Source: G965198795 sp965198795 (lineage in GTDB: Bacteria; Pseudomonadota; Alphaproteobacteria; Rhodospirillales; Casp-alpha2). From it: 64,000 nucleotides of DNA. A program made the position numbers and the translations under genes. The notes beneath the pieces were generated by a model. It ran no database searches, had not been told where the DNA came from, and worked only from the letters and a program-made list of their open reading frames with translations. This document shows, in pieces, positions 17,647-26,829 of the stretch; position 1 is the first letter of the stretch; every line of letters begins with the position of its first letter. The stretch lies in contig OZ240674.1 in the NCBI GenBank assembly GCA_965198795.1, forward strand, positions 2,046,001 through 2,110,000, read 5' to 3'.

Positions 17647-18438
17647 TCAGCCTTTCCGCTTGGTCACCCCGCGGGCTGGATCATAGCCCCACAGCGCCAA
17701 TCCCATGAACAGCGCCAGCGCCAGCGCCGTCCACCCAAGAGCCGCCGCGTTGAATTGGGCGTAAAGCGCGAACCGGATTAGTTCCACCGCATGGGTGAAA
17801 GGATTCAGCGCGCAGATATCGCGCAGCAGAACCGAGCTTTCCGCCATGCGCCACAGGGGATAGAGCGCGGTCGAGAGGAAGAACATGGGGAAGATAACGA
17901 AGTTCATGACCCCGGCGAAATTCTCCAATTGCTTGATAAGTGACGACAGCGCCAGGCCCAGCGCTCCAAGCATGAACCCGGAAACAATGAGCGCCGGCAG
18001 GACGAACAGATAACCCATCGGCGCCATTTCGATACCGGCGGCGTAAGCGGTGGCCAGGAAGGCGTAGACCTGAAGGATCGAAATCGCCACACCGGCGAAC
18101 AGTTTGCAGGTCAGCAGCCACCAGCGCGGCAGAGGGCTGGTCAACAGCAACCGCATGGACCCCATTTCCCGGTCATAAACAAGACTAAGAGAGCCTTGCA
18201 TACCGTTGAACAGTTGCACCATGGCGCAGAGCCCGGGAAGGATATAGACCTCGAAGGTGATGTAAGTCTCATAGGGCGGAATGATCGACAGGCCCAGGGT
18301 CGCCCGGAATCCGGCGGCAAAAACCAGCAGCCACATCAAGGGCCGCGCCAATGCGGAAATCAGGCGTCCCCGTTGACCCATGAACCGCAAGCACTCCCGC
18401 ACGGTGATGGCCCAAAGAGCGATCATATAAGCGCTCAT
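17647..18438 (-). CDS. ABC-2 type transporter permease, PedC-like
   Basis: Inner-membrane permease of an ABC exporter, 263 aa, with about six hydrophobic segments. The first cytoplasmic stretch is typical (VRECLRFMGQRGRLISALAR), and SLVYDREMGSMRLLLTSPLP is the family's conserved loop. In my memory of families it most resembles permeases encoded with PQQ-dependent alcohol oxidation systems (PedC type), but no such oxidation genes are here. It overlaps the ATPase gene by 4 bp, so the two are translationally coupled. Confidence 0.87.
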   Translation of the reverse strand: MSAYMIALWAITVRECLRFMGQRGRLISALARPLMWLLVFAAGFRATLGLSIIPPYETYITFEVYILPGLCAMVQLFNGMQGSLSLVYDREMGSMRLLLTSPLPRWWLLTCKLFAGVAISILQVYAFLATAYAAGIEMAPMGYLFVLPALIVSGFMLGALGLALSSLIKQLENFAGVMNFVIFPMFFLSTALYPLWRMAESSVLLRDICALNPFTHAVELIRFALYAQFNAAALGWTALALALFMGLALWGYDPARGVTKRKG

Positions 18439-19184
18439 GGGACGCCTCCCTCACCTGTTAGGGCGAGAAAACGGTCCAGCAAGGGCGTGTCGCCGGCAAT
18501 ATCACCGGCCCGCCCGTCCGCCTTGACCCGCCCTTTGTGCAATACGATCAGATGGTCATTATCCCGCACTTCATCGACCAGATGCGTCGCCCAAAGGACG
18601 CTGGTTCCCTTACTCACGCAGCGCTCATGCACATGGTCGGTGATACTTTGGCGGCTGGCCGCGTCCAAACCAACGGTCGGCTCGTCCAAAAGCAGGACCG
18701 CTGGTTCATGAATAAGCGCCCGGGCGATTTCCATCCGCCGCCGATGCCCGCCGTTGAGATCACGCGCCCGCTCGCGGGCCCGCTCCGCCATGTCCAGGCG
18801 GTCGAGGGCGGAAGCAATGCGCCGGTCGGCGTCAGAGCCCCAAATCCCCTGAAGGGCGGCGAAATAGCGCAAGTTACGGACGACTGTCAGGTCCAGGTCT
18901 AACGTCGGCTGCTGAAACACCAAGCCGATCCGCGCGAGGGCGTCGCCGGGATGATCACGCAGATTGACGCCGGCGACGGAAATGTCGCCGGAAGGCGCGA
19001 TGAACAAACGGGTGATCAGAGAAAACAGCGTGGACTTGCCGGCGCCGTTGGGTCCCAGCAAGGCGCAAAAAGCACCGCCCGCGACGTTGAAAGAGACGTC
19101 GTCAAGGGCGATCTTTTCGCCGTGGGCATAGCTGAGCCCGCTGACGGAAAGTCCTGATTTCTTGTCGCCCTCCGCGGTCATCAC
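18435..19184 (-). CDS. ABC transporter ATP-binding protein
   Basis: Energises the partner permease, 249 aa. Walker A is GPNGAGKST, the signature is LNGGHRRRMEIARAL (LNGGH instead of the usual LSGGQ), Walker B is VLLLDEPTVGLD, and the switch His is in LWATHLVDEV. The LNGGH form also fits the PQQ-associated ABC subfamily, an assignment from memory. It overlaps both the downstream permease gene and the upstream 103-aa gene by 4 bp, giving a tight three-gene operon. Confidence 0.92.
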   Translation of the reverse strand: MMTAEGDKKSGLSVSGLSYAHGEKIALDDVSFNVAGGAFCALLGPNGAGKSTLFSLITRLFIAPSGDISVAGVNLRDHPGDALARIGLVFQQPTLDLDLTVVRNLRYFAALQGIWGSDADRRIASALDRLDMAERARERARDLNGGHRRRMEIARALIHEPAVLLLDEPTVGLDAASRQSITDHVHERCVSKGTSVLWATHLVDEVRDNDHLIVLHKGRVKADGRAGDIAGDTPLLDRFLALTGEGGVP

Positions 19185-19492
19185 TGAATGATGACGTCAA
19201 TCCCCCGGGTTTCCCCGGTGGGGCGGGTTTCCCCGGTGGGGCCGGGAATCGCCAGGCGGCGGCCGGGCTTGACGGCGGCGAAGCCGATTCCATTTCGAAC
19301 AATAATCGGCCCCGGGAAATAGAACGCGTCTGGCGCCCGTCCGTTGTTTTCAACAAAATCACGAACATCGTCCAAGAGGTCCGAGACCTGGGAAGGCGTC
19401 CAACGATCTCTACGTTGACAGCCGGGTGTCCAAAACGCTTCGTCCCGCAACTGGCGCATCGTTTTCAGGACGAGATTGTTCTCGGTCATCAA
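19181..19492 (-). CDS. Small hypothetical protein, first gene of the ABC operon
   Basis: A 103-aa protein coupled by a 4-bp overlap to the ATPase gene. The N-terminal two thirds look helical (QVSDLLDDVRDFVENNGR). The C-terminus contains PGPTGETRPTGETRG, produced by a short direct repeat in the DNA at about 19206-19243. No signal peptide, membrane segment or known domain. The overlap supports it being translated. Confidence 0.65.
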   Translation of the reverse strand: MMTENNLVLKTMRQLRDEAFWTPGCQRRDRWTPSQVSDLLDDVRDFVENNGRAPDAFYFPGPIIVRNGIGFAAVKPGRRLAIPGPTGETRPTGETRGIDVIIQ

Positions 19493-19608
19493 GCCCTCGC
19501 GCCCCTGGCGTTAAACAAGCATAAGAAAGTGATAACACTTGGCGCATAATCAAGTGAAGCGCCATAACACGTTTACCGATCCTTGGCTTTGCCGGCTTTT
19601 ATAAAAGT

Positions 19609-19790
19609 TCTCGGTGTTCTCCGCGGACACACGGCAGATCGACGGCGAGATTTATGAGCGGCGACGCCTGATTGAGAACTTCTTCGGCAAACTCGCGGAA
19701 TTAAAGCGCGTCGCCATGCAAGGCGGTAAAACAAACGTAAGCCTTGAGGCGATGATCCATGCCTGTTCAACCATCATCAATTCCCGTTGA
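19609..19790 (+). pseudogene. IS5-like transposase 3' fragment
   Basis: An open frame without its own start encodes YERRRLIENFFGKLAELKRV, then EAMIHACSTIINSR and a stop. This matches the C-terminal end of IS5-family (OrfB-type) transposases, including the Y...R...E signature region. Nothing of the N-terminal catalytic domain is recognisable upstream, and no inverted repeats were found. It lies in the 413-bp spacer between the ABC operon and tRNA-Thr; the rest of that spacer is featureless. Confidence 0.75.
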
Positions 19791-19905
19791 ATTTCACCAA
19801 GCCCCAAAGCGGCGCGAATGTGTCTCTTCGCGCCGGAAACAGGGCGCGGCAAGGTCAACGGGCCGCCCCTTTGGCGCGCTTCTCGAACGCGGCGTGTTTT
19901 GATGG

Positions 19906-19978
<73 letters not shown>

Positions 19979-20190
19979 CCCGAAGTGATCCCTGACGGTC
20001 AGGGCGCGGACCCTAGCGCCTGAAATACCGCATAGCAAGCTTACCTTAGATTTGCCTTGTACGCGCCCCGTTGACGCGCGATTTTCCCGCGTGACCGGCG
20101 CCATGGACACCTTAATGCGAGGCGGGGCGCGGAACGGGCGCGGGGAGAGAATGGCGGGGCCGCGTCGCCGGGCTGGGCGGAGGGGTCTGG

Positions 20191-21075
20191 CTAACCGGAC
20201 CCGCGAACCATTTCATAAAGCGCGACGGCGCACGCGTTCGACAGGTTTAAACTTTCCATCTCCTGGTTGACGGGGATTTTCGCCAGAGCGTCGCACTTCA
20301 CCCGGACAAGGCGTCTCAACCCGGCCCCTTCCGCGCCCAGGACAATCGCCGTCCGTCCGTTCTTAGGGACGGCGGTCAGTTCCGTCTCGGCCTCGCCCGC
20401 CATGCCGACGCACCAGAAATCCGCAGCCTGCAACACGCCAAGCGCCCTGGACAGATTGGCCGCGCGGAGGAGGGGGACGGTTTCGAGCGCGCCGGACGCG
20501 GCCTTGGCCATGGCGCCGGTTTCCTCCGGCGCATGGCGGTCTTGAACGACGACGGCCCGGGCGCCAAAAGCGGCGCTTGAACGCAGCACGGCCCCAATGT
20601 TTTGCGGATCGGTCACCTGGTCGAGCACGACGACCGTGACGCGCGGAACGGTCCTTAAGCCGTCACAAAAGGTTTCCAGGGCCGGCCAATCAAGAGAGGC
20701 CGTCTCCAGCGCCAACCCTTGATGGACGGCGCCCGGGGGCAAAAGGTCTTCCAGTTCAACGCGCTCAACCGTTTGGACCAGGCCCGGGTCGGCGACCACG
20801 AAGCCGTCCGGTAATGGACCAGCGCACAAGAGACGTTTGACGCGGCGGTTAGGGTTTCGCAACGCCGCTTCCACGGCGTGCCGCCCATAGAGCCAGAGCG
20901 CGGCGGCGCTTGCGGCTGGCGCGCCTCGTTGGCGCGGCCTGTTGAAACCGGGCTTTCGCGGGCGGGCCTTGCCGAGTTTTGCCGACCGGGGAGAAGACTT
21001 GCGCCTGTACATGCGTTCTTTTACCATCTTTGTGAAATCGCCGTCTTCCCCTTGCGTTTGCTGCGGGGTTTTCAC
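20191..21075 (-). CDS. rlmB: TrmH-family 23S rRNA 2'-O-methyltransferase, RlmB-like
   Basis: SpoU/TrmH-type SAM-dependent methyltransferase, probably modifying G2251 of 23S rRNA. Product is 294 aa from GTG 21075; ATG 21027 is an alternative, since neither start has a good ribosome site. A very basic N-terminal tail of about 50 residues precedes the substrate-binding domain (LYGRHAVEAALRNPNRRVKR). The SPOUT domain motifs are LDQVTDPQNIGAVLRSSAAFG, IVLGAEGAGLRRL and IPVNQEMESLNLSNACAVAL. The symbol rests on family likeness. Confidence 0.88.
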   Translation of the reverse strand: MKTPQQTQGEDGDFTKMVKERMYRRKSSPRSAKLGKARPRKPGFNRPRQRGAPAASAAALWLYGRHAVEAALRNPNRRVKRLLCAGPLPDGFVVADPGLVQTVERVELEDLLPPGAVHQGLALETASLDWPALETFCDGLRTVPRVTVVVLDQVTDPQNIGAVLRSSAAFGARAVVVQDRHAPEETGAMAKAASGALETVPLLRAANLSRALGVLQAADFWCVGMAGEAETELTAVPKNGRTAIVLGAEGAGLRRLVRVKCDALAKIPVNQEMESLNLSNACAVALYEMVRGSG

Positions 21076-21130
21076 GGGCGCCCGGCACGCGCGCTAAGGC
21101 GGCGTTCAACGGAGAGCAGGTTTTTCGGTT

Positions 21131-21155
21131 GGAACCGGAAACGGTTCCCTTTTTG
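21131..21155 (+). terminator. GAAA-loop hairpin with T-run before the tRNA-Tyr promoter
   Basis: Perfect 7-bp stem GGAACCG / CGGTTCC closed by a GAAA tetraloop and followed by C then TTTTT. It has intrinsic-terminator form on the plus strand, but no plus-strand gene lies just upstream. It may insulate the tRNA promoter from antisense transcription across rlmB. Confidence 0.55.
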
Positions 21156-21158
21156 CCG

Positions 21159-21187
21159 TTGACATTGAAGGCGCAATCCTCTTATTT
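21159..21187 (+). promoter_or_regulatory. Near-consensus sigma-70 promoter for tRNA-Tyr/tRNA-Gly/tuf
   Basis: TTGACA at 21159-21164, a 17-bp spacer, and TTATTT at 21182-21187. It lies about 97 bp upstream of tRNA-Tyr, and no other convincing promoter separates it from tuf. Confidence 0.65.
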
Positions 21188-21283
21188 CCACCGCTCGTTC
21201 GGTCCTTGGGCCGGACGCTTTCGCTATGCCTACGACGCTCACGATTTCAAACCGTTGTCCGTCGGCGATTGGGAGACCTCGAT

Positions 21284-21366
21284 GGAGGGGTGCCCGAGTG
21301 GCTAAAGGGGGCGGACTGTAAATCCGCTGGCTTACGCCTACGTTGGTTCGAATCCAACCCCCTCCA
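21284..21366 (+). tRNA. tRNA-Tyr (anticodon GTA)
   Basis: Class II tRNA with a long variable arm. Acceptor GGAGGGG pairs with CCCCTCC, the anticodon is GTA in CGGACTGTAAATCCG, and the T-arm is TTGGTTCGAATCCAA. CCA is encoded at 21367-21369. Confidence 0.97.
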
Positions 21367-21470
21367 CCATCTTCCGGCGGGGGGGATAGCGACAAGCGGC
21401 CGGGTTGGGGACCGGGGTTTGATAAAGCGGAGCGCGGCACGCGCCGGCGCCTCTCGCGGGGCGTTCCCGA

Positions 21471-21541
21471 GCGGGTATAGCTCAGTGGTAGAGCGCCTGC
21501 CTTCCAAGCAGGATACGTCGGTTCGATTCCGTCTACCCGCT
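21471..21541 (+). tRNA. tRNA-Gly (anticodon TCC)
   Basis: Acceptor GCGGGTA pairs with TACCCGC. The anticodon stem-loop CCTGC-CTTCCAA-GCAGG gives TCC, and the T-arm loop is GGTTCGATTCC. CCA is encoded at 21542-21544. It is 134 bp before tuf. Confidence 0.97.
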
Positions 21542-21675
21542 CCATCAAACCTGGACCTTGTTCGAGGGCCGCAACGACAGGATTTCGTGACCCGCCCGGG
21601 TTGGGTCGTGAACGTGAGGGATCGTTTCCGGGGACGGTCTCGCTGATTTGCTATTGAGACAAAGAGACAAACACG

Positions 21676-22866
<1,191 letters not shown>

Positions 22867-23008
22867 GCGGAAAACAAAATACAAAGGCGCCGCTTAAACG
22901 AACGCCGGTTGAAGGCGGCGGGTTCCCCCTCTTTGAGGCCGCCGCCGTTGGCCGTTTTAAGGTAATGCCTCATGTGAGGGTTCTTTTGAATATCGAGGAA
23001 GACAGCAT

Positions 23009-23081
<73 letters not shown>

Positions 23082-23197
23082 CCATCTTACCCCCGGCCCT
23101 TCACCGTTTTGTTGACGGCGGGGCGGCGTGAAATGACCGGGATCGGGCGTGTCCGAACGCTCTTAATCCCGAATGACGATGGAATGTGACCAACCCG

Positions 23198-23395
23198 ATG
23201 GCTAAGACCAACCCGCTGCAGTTTATTCAGGAGGTGCGCCAGGAGACTTCCAAGGTCACGTGGCCAAGCCGTAAAGAGACCACCGTCTCGACCGTCATGG
23301 TGCTTGTTTTCGTGACGATCATGGCGCTCTTCTTTTTGCTGATTGACTGGATTCTACAGTTCGGCGTGACGGCTGTTCTGGGTGTCGGAGGCTGA
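23198..23395 (+). CDS. secE: Preprotein translocase subunit SecE
   Basis: Small membrane subunit that clamps SecY, 65 aa in the short one-helix form usual outside enterobacteria. The amphipathic segment FIQEVRQETSKVTWPSRKET carries the conserved W-P-S/T-R motif, followed by one membrane helix (VMVLVFVTIMALFFLLIDWI). ATG 23198 is chosen; a GTG at 23186 would add four residues. nusG starts 2 bp after its stop. Confidence 0.95.
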   Translation: MAKTNPLQFIQEVRQETSKVTWPSRKETTVSTVMVLVFVTIMALFFLLIDWILQFGVTAVLGVGG

Positions 23396-23397
23396 CG

Positions 23398-23928
23398 ATG
23401 GCGGCGAAGTGGTATGTGATTCACGCTTATTCGGGCTTCGAGAAGAAAGTCGCTCAAGCGATTGAGGATGGCGCGCGTCAGGGCGGCCTCGACGATCTGG
23501 TTGAGCAGGTGCTGGTGCCGACCGAGGAAGTGGTCGAAATGCGTCAGGGCGCGAAAGTAAATTCGGAGCGCAAGTTCTTCCCAGGCTATGTGCTGGCCAA
23601 GATGGTGTTGACCGACGAGACCTGGCATCTGGTCAAGAACACTCCAAAGGTTACGGATTTCCTGGGCGGCCAGGGACGGCCCATCCCCATCTCGGAAGCC
23701 GAGGCGCAGCGGATTTTGTATCAAGTCGAGGAAGGAGTGGAACGGCCCAGACCGAGCATCATTTTCGAAGTGGGTGAGCAGGTCCGGGTCTGTGACGGTC
23801 CGTTCAACTCGTTTAACGGTCTGGTGGAGGAAGTGGACGAGGAACGCTCGCGCCTGAAGGTGGCTGTGTCGATCTTCGGTCGCGCCACGCCGGTTGAATT
23901 GGAATACAGCCAAGTGGAAAAACTCTGA
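23398..23928 (+). CDS. nusG: Transcription termination/antitermination factor NusG
   Basis: Binds RNA polymerase and links it to Rho or the ribosome, 176 aa. The NGN domain is residues 1 to about 120, beginning AAKWYVIHAYSGFEKKVAQA and including FPGYVLAKM. The C-terminal KOW domain contains GPFNSFNGLVEEVDEERSRL. Standard length. It is co-transcribed with secE, and a 141-bp spacer separates it from rplK. Confidence 0.97.
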   Translation: MAAKWYVIHAYSGFEKKVAQAIEDGARQGGLDDLVEQVLVPTEEVVEMRQGAKVNSERKFFPGYVLAKMVLTDETWHLVKNTPKVTDFLGGQGRPIPISEAEAQRILYQVEEGVERPRPSIIFEVGEQVRVCDGPFNSFNGLVEEVDEERSRLKVAVSIFGRATPVELEYSQVEKL

Positions 23929-24069
23929 CCCGGCAAGGCGGTTCCGGTCCGGATGAGAGTTGGAACCGTGATGAGTCAAAGACTTTAACCCCGTGTGGGA
24001 GGCTCTCCATGGCCGCGCCACGCACTTAATATCCCGGAGGCCGGGACGCTTTAGACGCCGAGGACTGCG

Positions 24070-24498
24070 ATGGCAAAGAAAATCGTTGGCTACATTAAGC
24101 TGCAAATTCCGGCCGGCGGCGCCAACCCGAGCCCCCCTGTGGGGCCGGCGCTGGGTCAAGCCGGTCTGAACATCATGGAATTCTGCAAAGCGTTCAACGC
24201 CGAGACGCAGAGCCTGGAACAGGGTATGCCGATCCCGGTCGTGATTACGGCTTATGAGGACCGGACGTTCTCGTTCATTACCAAAACCCCGCCCGCCAGC
24301 TTCTTCCTGAAGAAAGCGGCGGGCCTGCCGAAGGGCGCTCAAAAAACAGGCCACGAGTCGGCCGGCAAGGTGACCAGGGCCCAGTTGGCGGAAATCGCCG
24401 AGACGAAAATGAAGGACCTGAACGCCAACGACATCGACGCGGCCTGCCGCATGTTGGCGGGGACCGCGCGGTCCATGGGCCTGGAAGTGGTGGAGTAG
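24070..24498 (+). CDS. rplK: 50S ribosomal protein L11
   Basis: Binds the GTPase-associated region of 23S rRNA, 142 aa. The N-terminal domain has IKLQIPAGGANPSPPVGPAL with the usual prolines; the RNA-binding C-terminal domain has GTARSMGLEVVE. rplA follows 5 bp later. Confidence 0.98.
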   Translation: MAKKIVGYIKLQIPAGGANPSPPVGPALGQAGLNIMEFCKAFNAETQSLEQGMPIPVVITAYEDRTFSFITKTPPASFFLKKAAGLPKGAQKTGHESAGKVTRAQLAEIAETKMKDLNANDIDAACRMLAGTARSMGLEVVE

Positions 24499-24503
24499 TA
24501 ACG

Positions 24504-25205
24504 ATGGCGATTAAAGGCAAGCGTTTGAAAGCCGCTCACGAAGGTTTGGACCGCAGCAAGGAATACGAGCTGAACGAAGCCGTGACCTTGGTCAAAACTA
24601 ACGCCAAGGCCAAGTTTGACGAGACCGTCGAGGTGTCCGTCAATCTGGGCGTCGATCCGCGTCACGCCGATCAGATGGTCCGCGGCATGGTGGCCCTGCC
24701 GCACGGTACGGGAAAATCCGTCCGCATCGCCGTGTTCGCCAAGGGTGACAAGGCCGATGAGGCCAAAGCCGCCGGCGCCGACCTGGTCGGCGCGGAAGAC
24801 CTGATGGAGCAAATTCAAAAGGGCGGGACGGACTTCGAGCGGTGTATCGCGACGCCGGACATGATGGCCATCGTCGGCCGCTTGGGTAAGATTCTAGGCC
24901 CGCGTGGTCTGATGCCGAACCCGAAACTGGGCACGGTGACGCCTGATGTGGCGGGCGCCGTTAAGGCGGCCAAAGCCGGTCAAATCGAATTCCGTGTCGA
25001 AAAAGCGGGTATTGTTCACGGCGGCGTAGGGAAGGCGTCGTTCTCGCCCGAACAACTAGCCGAGAACGTTCAGGCTTTCATGGACGCGATTAACAAAGCG
25101 AAACCATCGGGCGCCAAGGGCGCGTTCGTTAAGAAAGTGTCGCTGAGTTCCACCATGGGGCCGGGCGTCGCCATTGACGTCGCTTCCGTCGCGCCGCGGC
25201 AATAA
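24504..25205 (+). CDS. rplA: 50S ribosomal protein L1
   Basis: L1-stalk protein, 233 aa, usual length. Family signatures seen are VSVNLGVDPRHADQMVRG and ILGPRGLMPNPKLGTVT. It is translated just after rplK; the L10-type leader starts about 50 bp downstream. Confidence 0.98.
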   Translation: MAIKGKRLKAAHEGLDRSKEYELNEAVTLVKTNAKAKFDETVEVSVNLGVDPRHADQMVRGMVALPHGTGKSVRIAVFAKGDKADEAKAAGADLVGAEDLMEQIQKGGTDFERCIATPDMMAIVGRLGKILGPRGLMPNPKLGTVTPDVAGAVKAAKAGQIEFRVEKAGIVHGGVGKASFSPEQLAENVQAFMDAINKAKPSGAKGAFVKKVSLSSTMGPGVAIDVASVAPRQ

Positions 25206-25257
25206 GTTCGCGGCGGCGGGAATACCGATACCGGGCGGCGACGTCCGGTGTTGGCTA

Positions 25258-25357
25258 GGGAAGAAGAGTTCGCTCCTCTTCCCGACCTGTCCGAGACAGT
25301 AGGTGTTCGGGGGTTCTTCCCGAGCTTAAAAGGAGTTTTCCCGCCTACCGAGACAGT
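25258..25357 (+). promoter_or_regulatory. L10-type leader upstream of rplJ
   Basis: A 324-bp spacer between rplA and rplJ with strong structure. Hairpin one is 25258-25283 (GGGAAGA arm, TTCG loop). A long-range stem GTAGG (25299-25303) / CCTAC (25344-25348) encloses a TTCGGG/CCCGAG hairpin (25306-25324). CGAGACAGT occurs twice (25292-25300, 25349-25357). Location and shape fit the known site where L10-L7/L12 represses its own operon; the fold was made by eye. Confidence 0.6.
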
Positions 25358-25529
25358 GAGTGGCAAGAATTTACGCGCGCATGCGCGGAAAGGCTTGAAC
25401 GACTGCACTGGACAGGCTGGTTGGCTCAATGCTTTGGACGGACCGCCATTTGGAGGTTCGCCGTAAGCCTGGGCCTGGTGCAACCGGCCGGTATCCGCGG
25501 TGGATATCGGCCAGATTTGGAGACGATCC

Positions 25530-26051
25530 GTGAACCGGACCGAGAAACAAGAACTGGTCCAGTCGCTCAAAGGAACCTTCAAAGAGGCGTCCATCGTCGT
25601 CGTCACCCACTACACGGGGATGTCGGTGCCGGAAATGGACGAACTGCGGAGTTCCATGCGCGCGGCTGGCGCCGGTTTCAGAGTGACCAAGAACCGGCTT
25701 ACCCGTCTCGCCCTCGAAGGCACGAAGTATGACGCCATGGGTGACTTGTTCAAAGGTCAGACGGCCATGGCTTTCTCGGCGGACCCTGTCGCCGCCGCCA
25801 AAGCGGCGGTCGATTACGCCAAAAAGAACGACAAGCTCGTCATCATCGGCGGCGCGCTTGGTGAACAGGCGCTGGACAAGGCCGGCGTCAAACAGCTCGC
25901 CTCGCTGCCGTCGCTTGATCAACTGCGCGCTAAGCTGTTGGGTCTCGTCAACGCTCCGGCCACCAAGGTCGCCGGCGTCCTACAGGCGCCCGCCGGTCAA
26001 GTGGCCCGCGTTATCGGAGCCCGCAGCCGGAAAGAGGGAGAGGCCGCGTAA
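25530..26051 (+). CDS. rplJ: 50S ribosomal protein L10
   Basis: Stalk base protein that carries L7/L12 dimers, 173 aa from GTG 25530. This start is chosen over GTG 25500 because GGAGA lies 6 nt before it and the product then begins VNRTEKQELVQSLKGTF, the family norm. The N-terminal RNA-binding domain includes VVVTHYTGMSVPEMDELR. The C-terminal helix that binds L12 is Ala-rich. Confidence 0.95.
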   Translation: MNRTEKQELVQSLKGTFKEASIVVVTHYTGMSVPEMDELRSSMRAAGAGFRVTKNRLTRLALEGTKYDAMGDLFKGQTAMAFSADPVAAAKAAVDYAKKNDKLVIIGGALGEQALDKAGVKQLASLPSLDQLRAKLLGLVNAPATKVAGVLQAPAGQVARVIGARSRKEGEAA

Positions 26052-26102
26052 GCCTCTTTTCGTACCCAAATACTCGTTCAAGACCTACTGGAGACTATTA
26101 AA

Positions 26103-26492
26103 ATGGCCAATCTCGAACAACTTGTTGAAGATCTGTCCAGCCTGACCGTTCTCGAAGCGGCCGAGCTGTCCAAACTGCTGGAAGAGAAGTGGGGCGTTTC
26201 CGCCGCCGCTCCGGCCGCTGTCGCCGTCGCCGCTCCGGGCGCCGCCGGTGACGACGCCGGCGCCGGCGCTGCGGAAGAGAAAAATGAATTCGACGTCATT
26301 CTGGCCGCCGCTGGCGATAAGAAAATCAACGTTATCAAAGAAGTTCGCGCCATAACCGGTCTGGGTTTGAAAGACGCCAAAGATCTGGTCGAAGGCGCCC
26401 CGAAGCCCATAAAAGAAGGCGCGAAGAAAGAAGAAGCGGAAGAGATCAAGGCGAAGCTGGAAGAAGTCGGCGCCACTGTCGAACTCAAGTAG
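26103..26492 (+). CDS. rplL: 50S ribosomal protein L7/L12
   Basis: Stalk protein that recruits translation GTPases, 129 aa. It has an N-terminal dimer domain (VEDLSSLTVLEAAELSKLLE), an Ala/Gly/Pro-rich hinge at about residues 38-60, and a C-terminal domain with KINVIKEVRAITGLGLKDAK. Confidence 0.98.
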   Translation: MANLEQLVEDLSSLTVLEAAELSKLLEEKWGVSAAAPAAVAVAAPGAAGDDAGAGAAEEKNEFDVILAAAGDKKINVIKEVRAITGLGLKDAKDLVEGAPKPIKEGAKKEEAEEIKAKLEEVGATVELK

Positions 26493-26548
26493 GTTCGCCG
26501 CTCTTCCCGAGGGGAAAACCGGATGGTTTTCTTCCGAACGATCACCGT

Positions 26549-26574
26549 GGGATGGGCCGGTTTCGGCCTATCCC
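26549..26574 (+). promoter_or_regulatory. Hairpin between rplL and rpoB
   Basis: An 11-bp stem (GGGATGGGCCG / CGGCCTATCCC, one G-T pair) with a GTTT loop in the 337-bp rplL-rpoB spacer, followed by GCTGGTCGTTAAAAAG. There is no strong T-run. In E. coli this spacer holds an attenuator and an RNase III site, so a similar role is possible. Nothing else is clear in the spacer. Confidence 0.5.
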
Positions 26575-26829
26575 GCTGGTCGTTAAAAAGAAAGACGAAG
26601 CTTGCCTGGCCGAGAATAGGCCCGCCGGGGCCGGGACGGCCGGGATCAAGCGGCCTTCACCGGGGGTCTTGAAATCGGCGTGACCGGCTGATTATCGGGG
26701 CGGAAACACGGAAGGCTCAATCGGTTTCGGTTCGGCGGCCGGAACCCGAGGTCAGCATGGGTGTGTTCGGCGCCATGTCGGGATGCCGGGCGCGCCGCCA
26801 ATTCGAAACGTCGTTAGAGGTATTACAGC

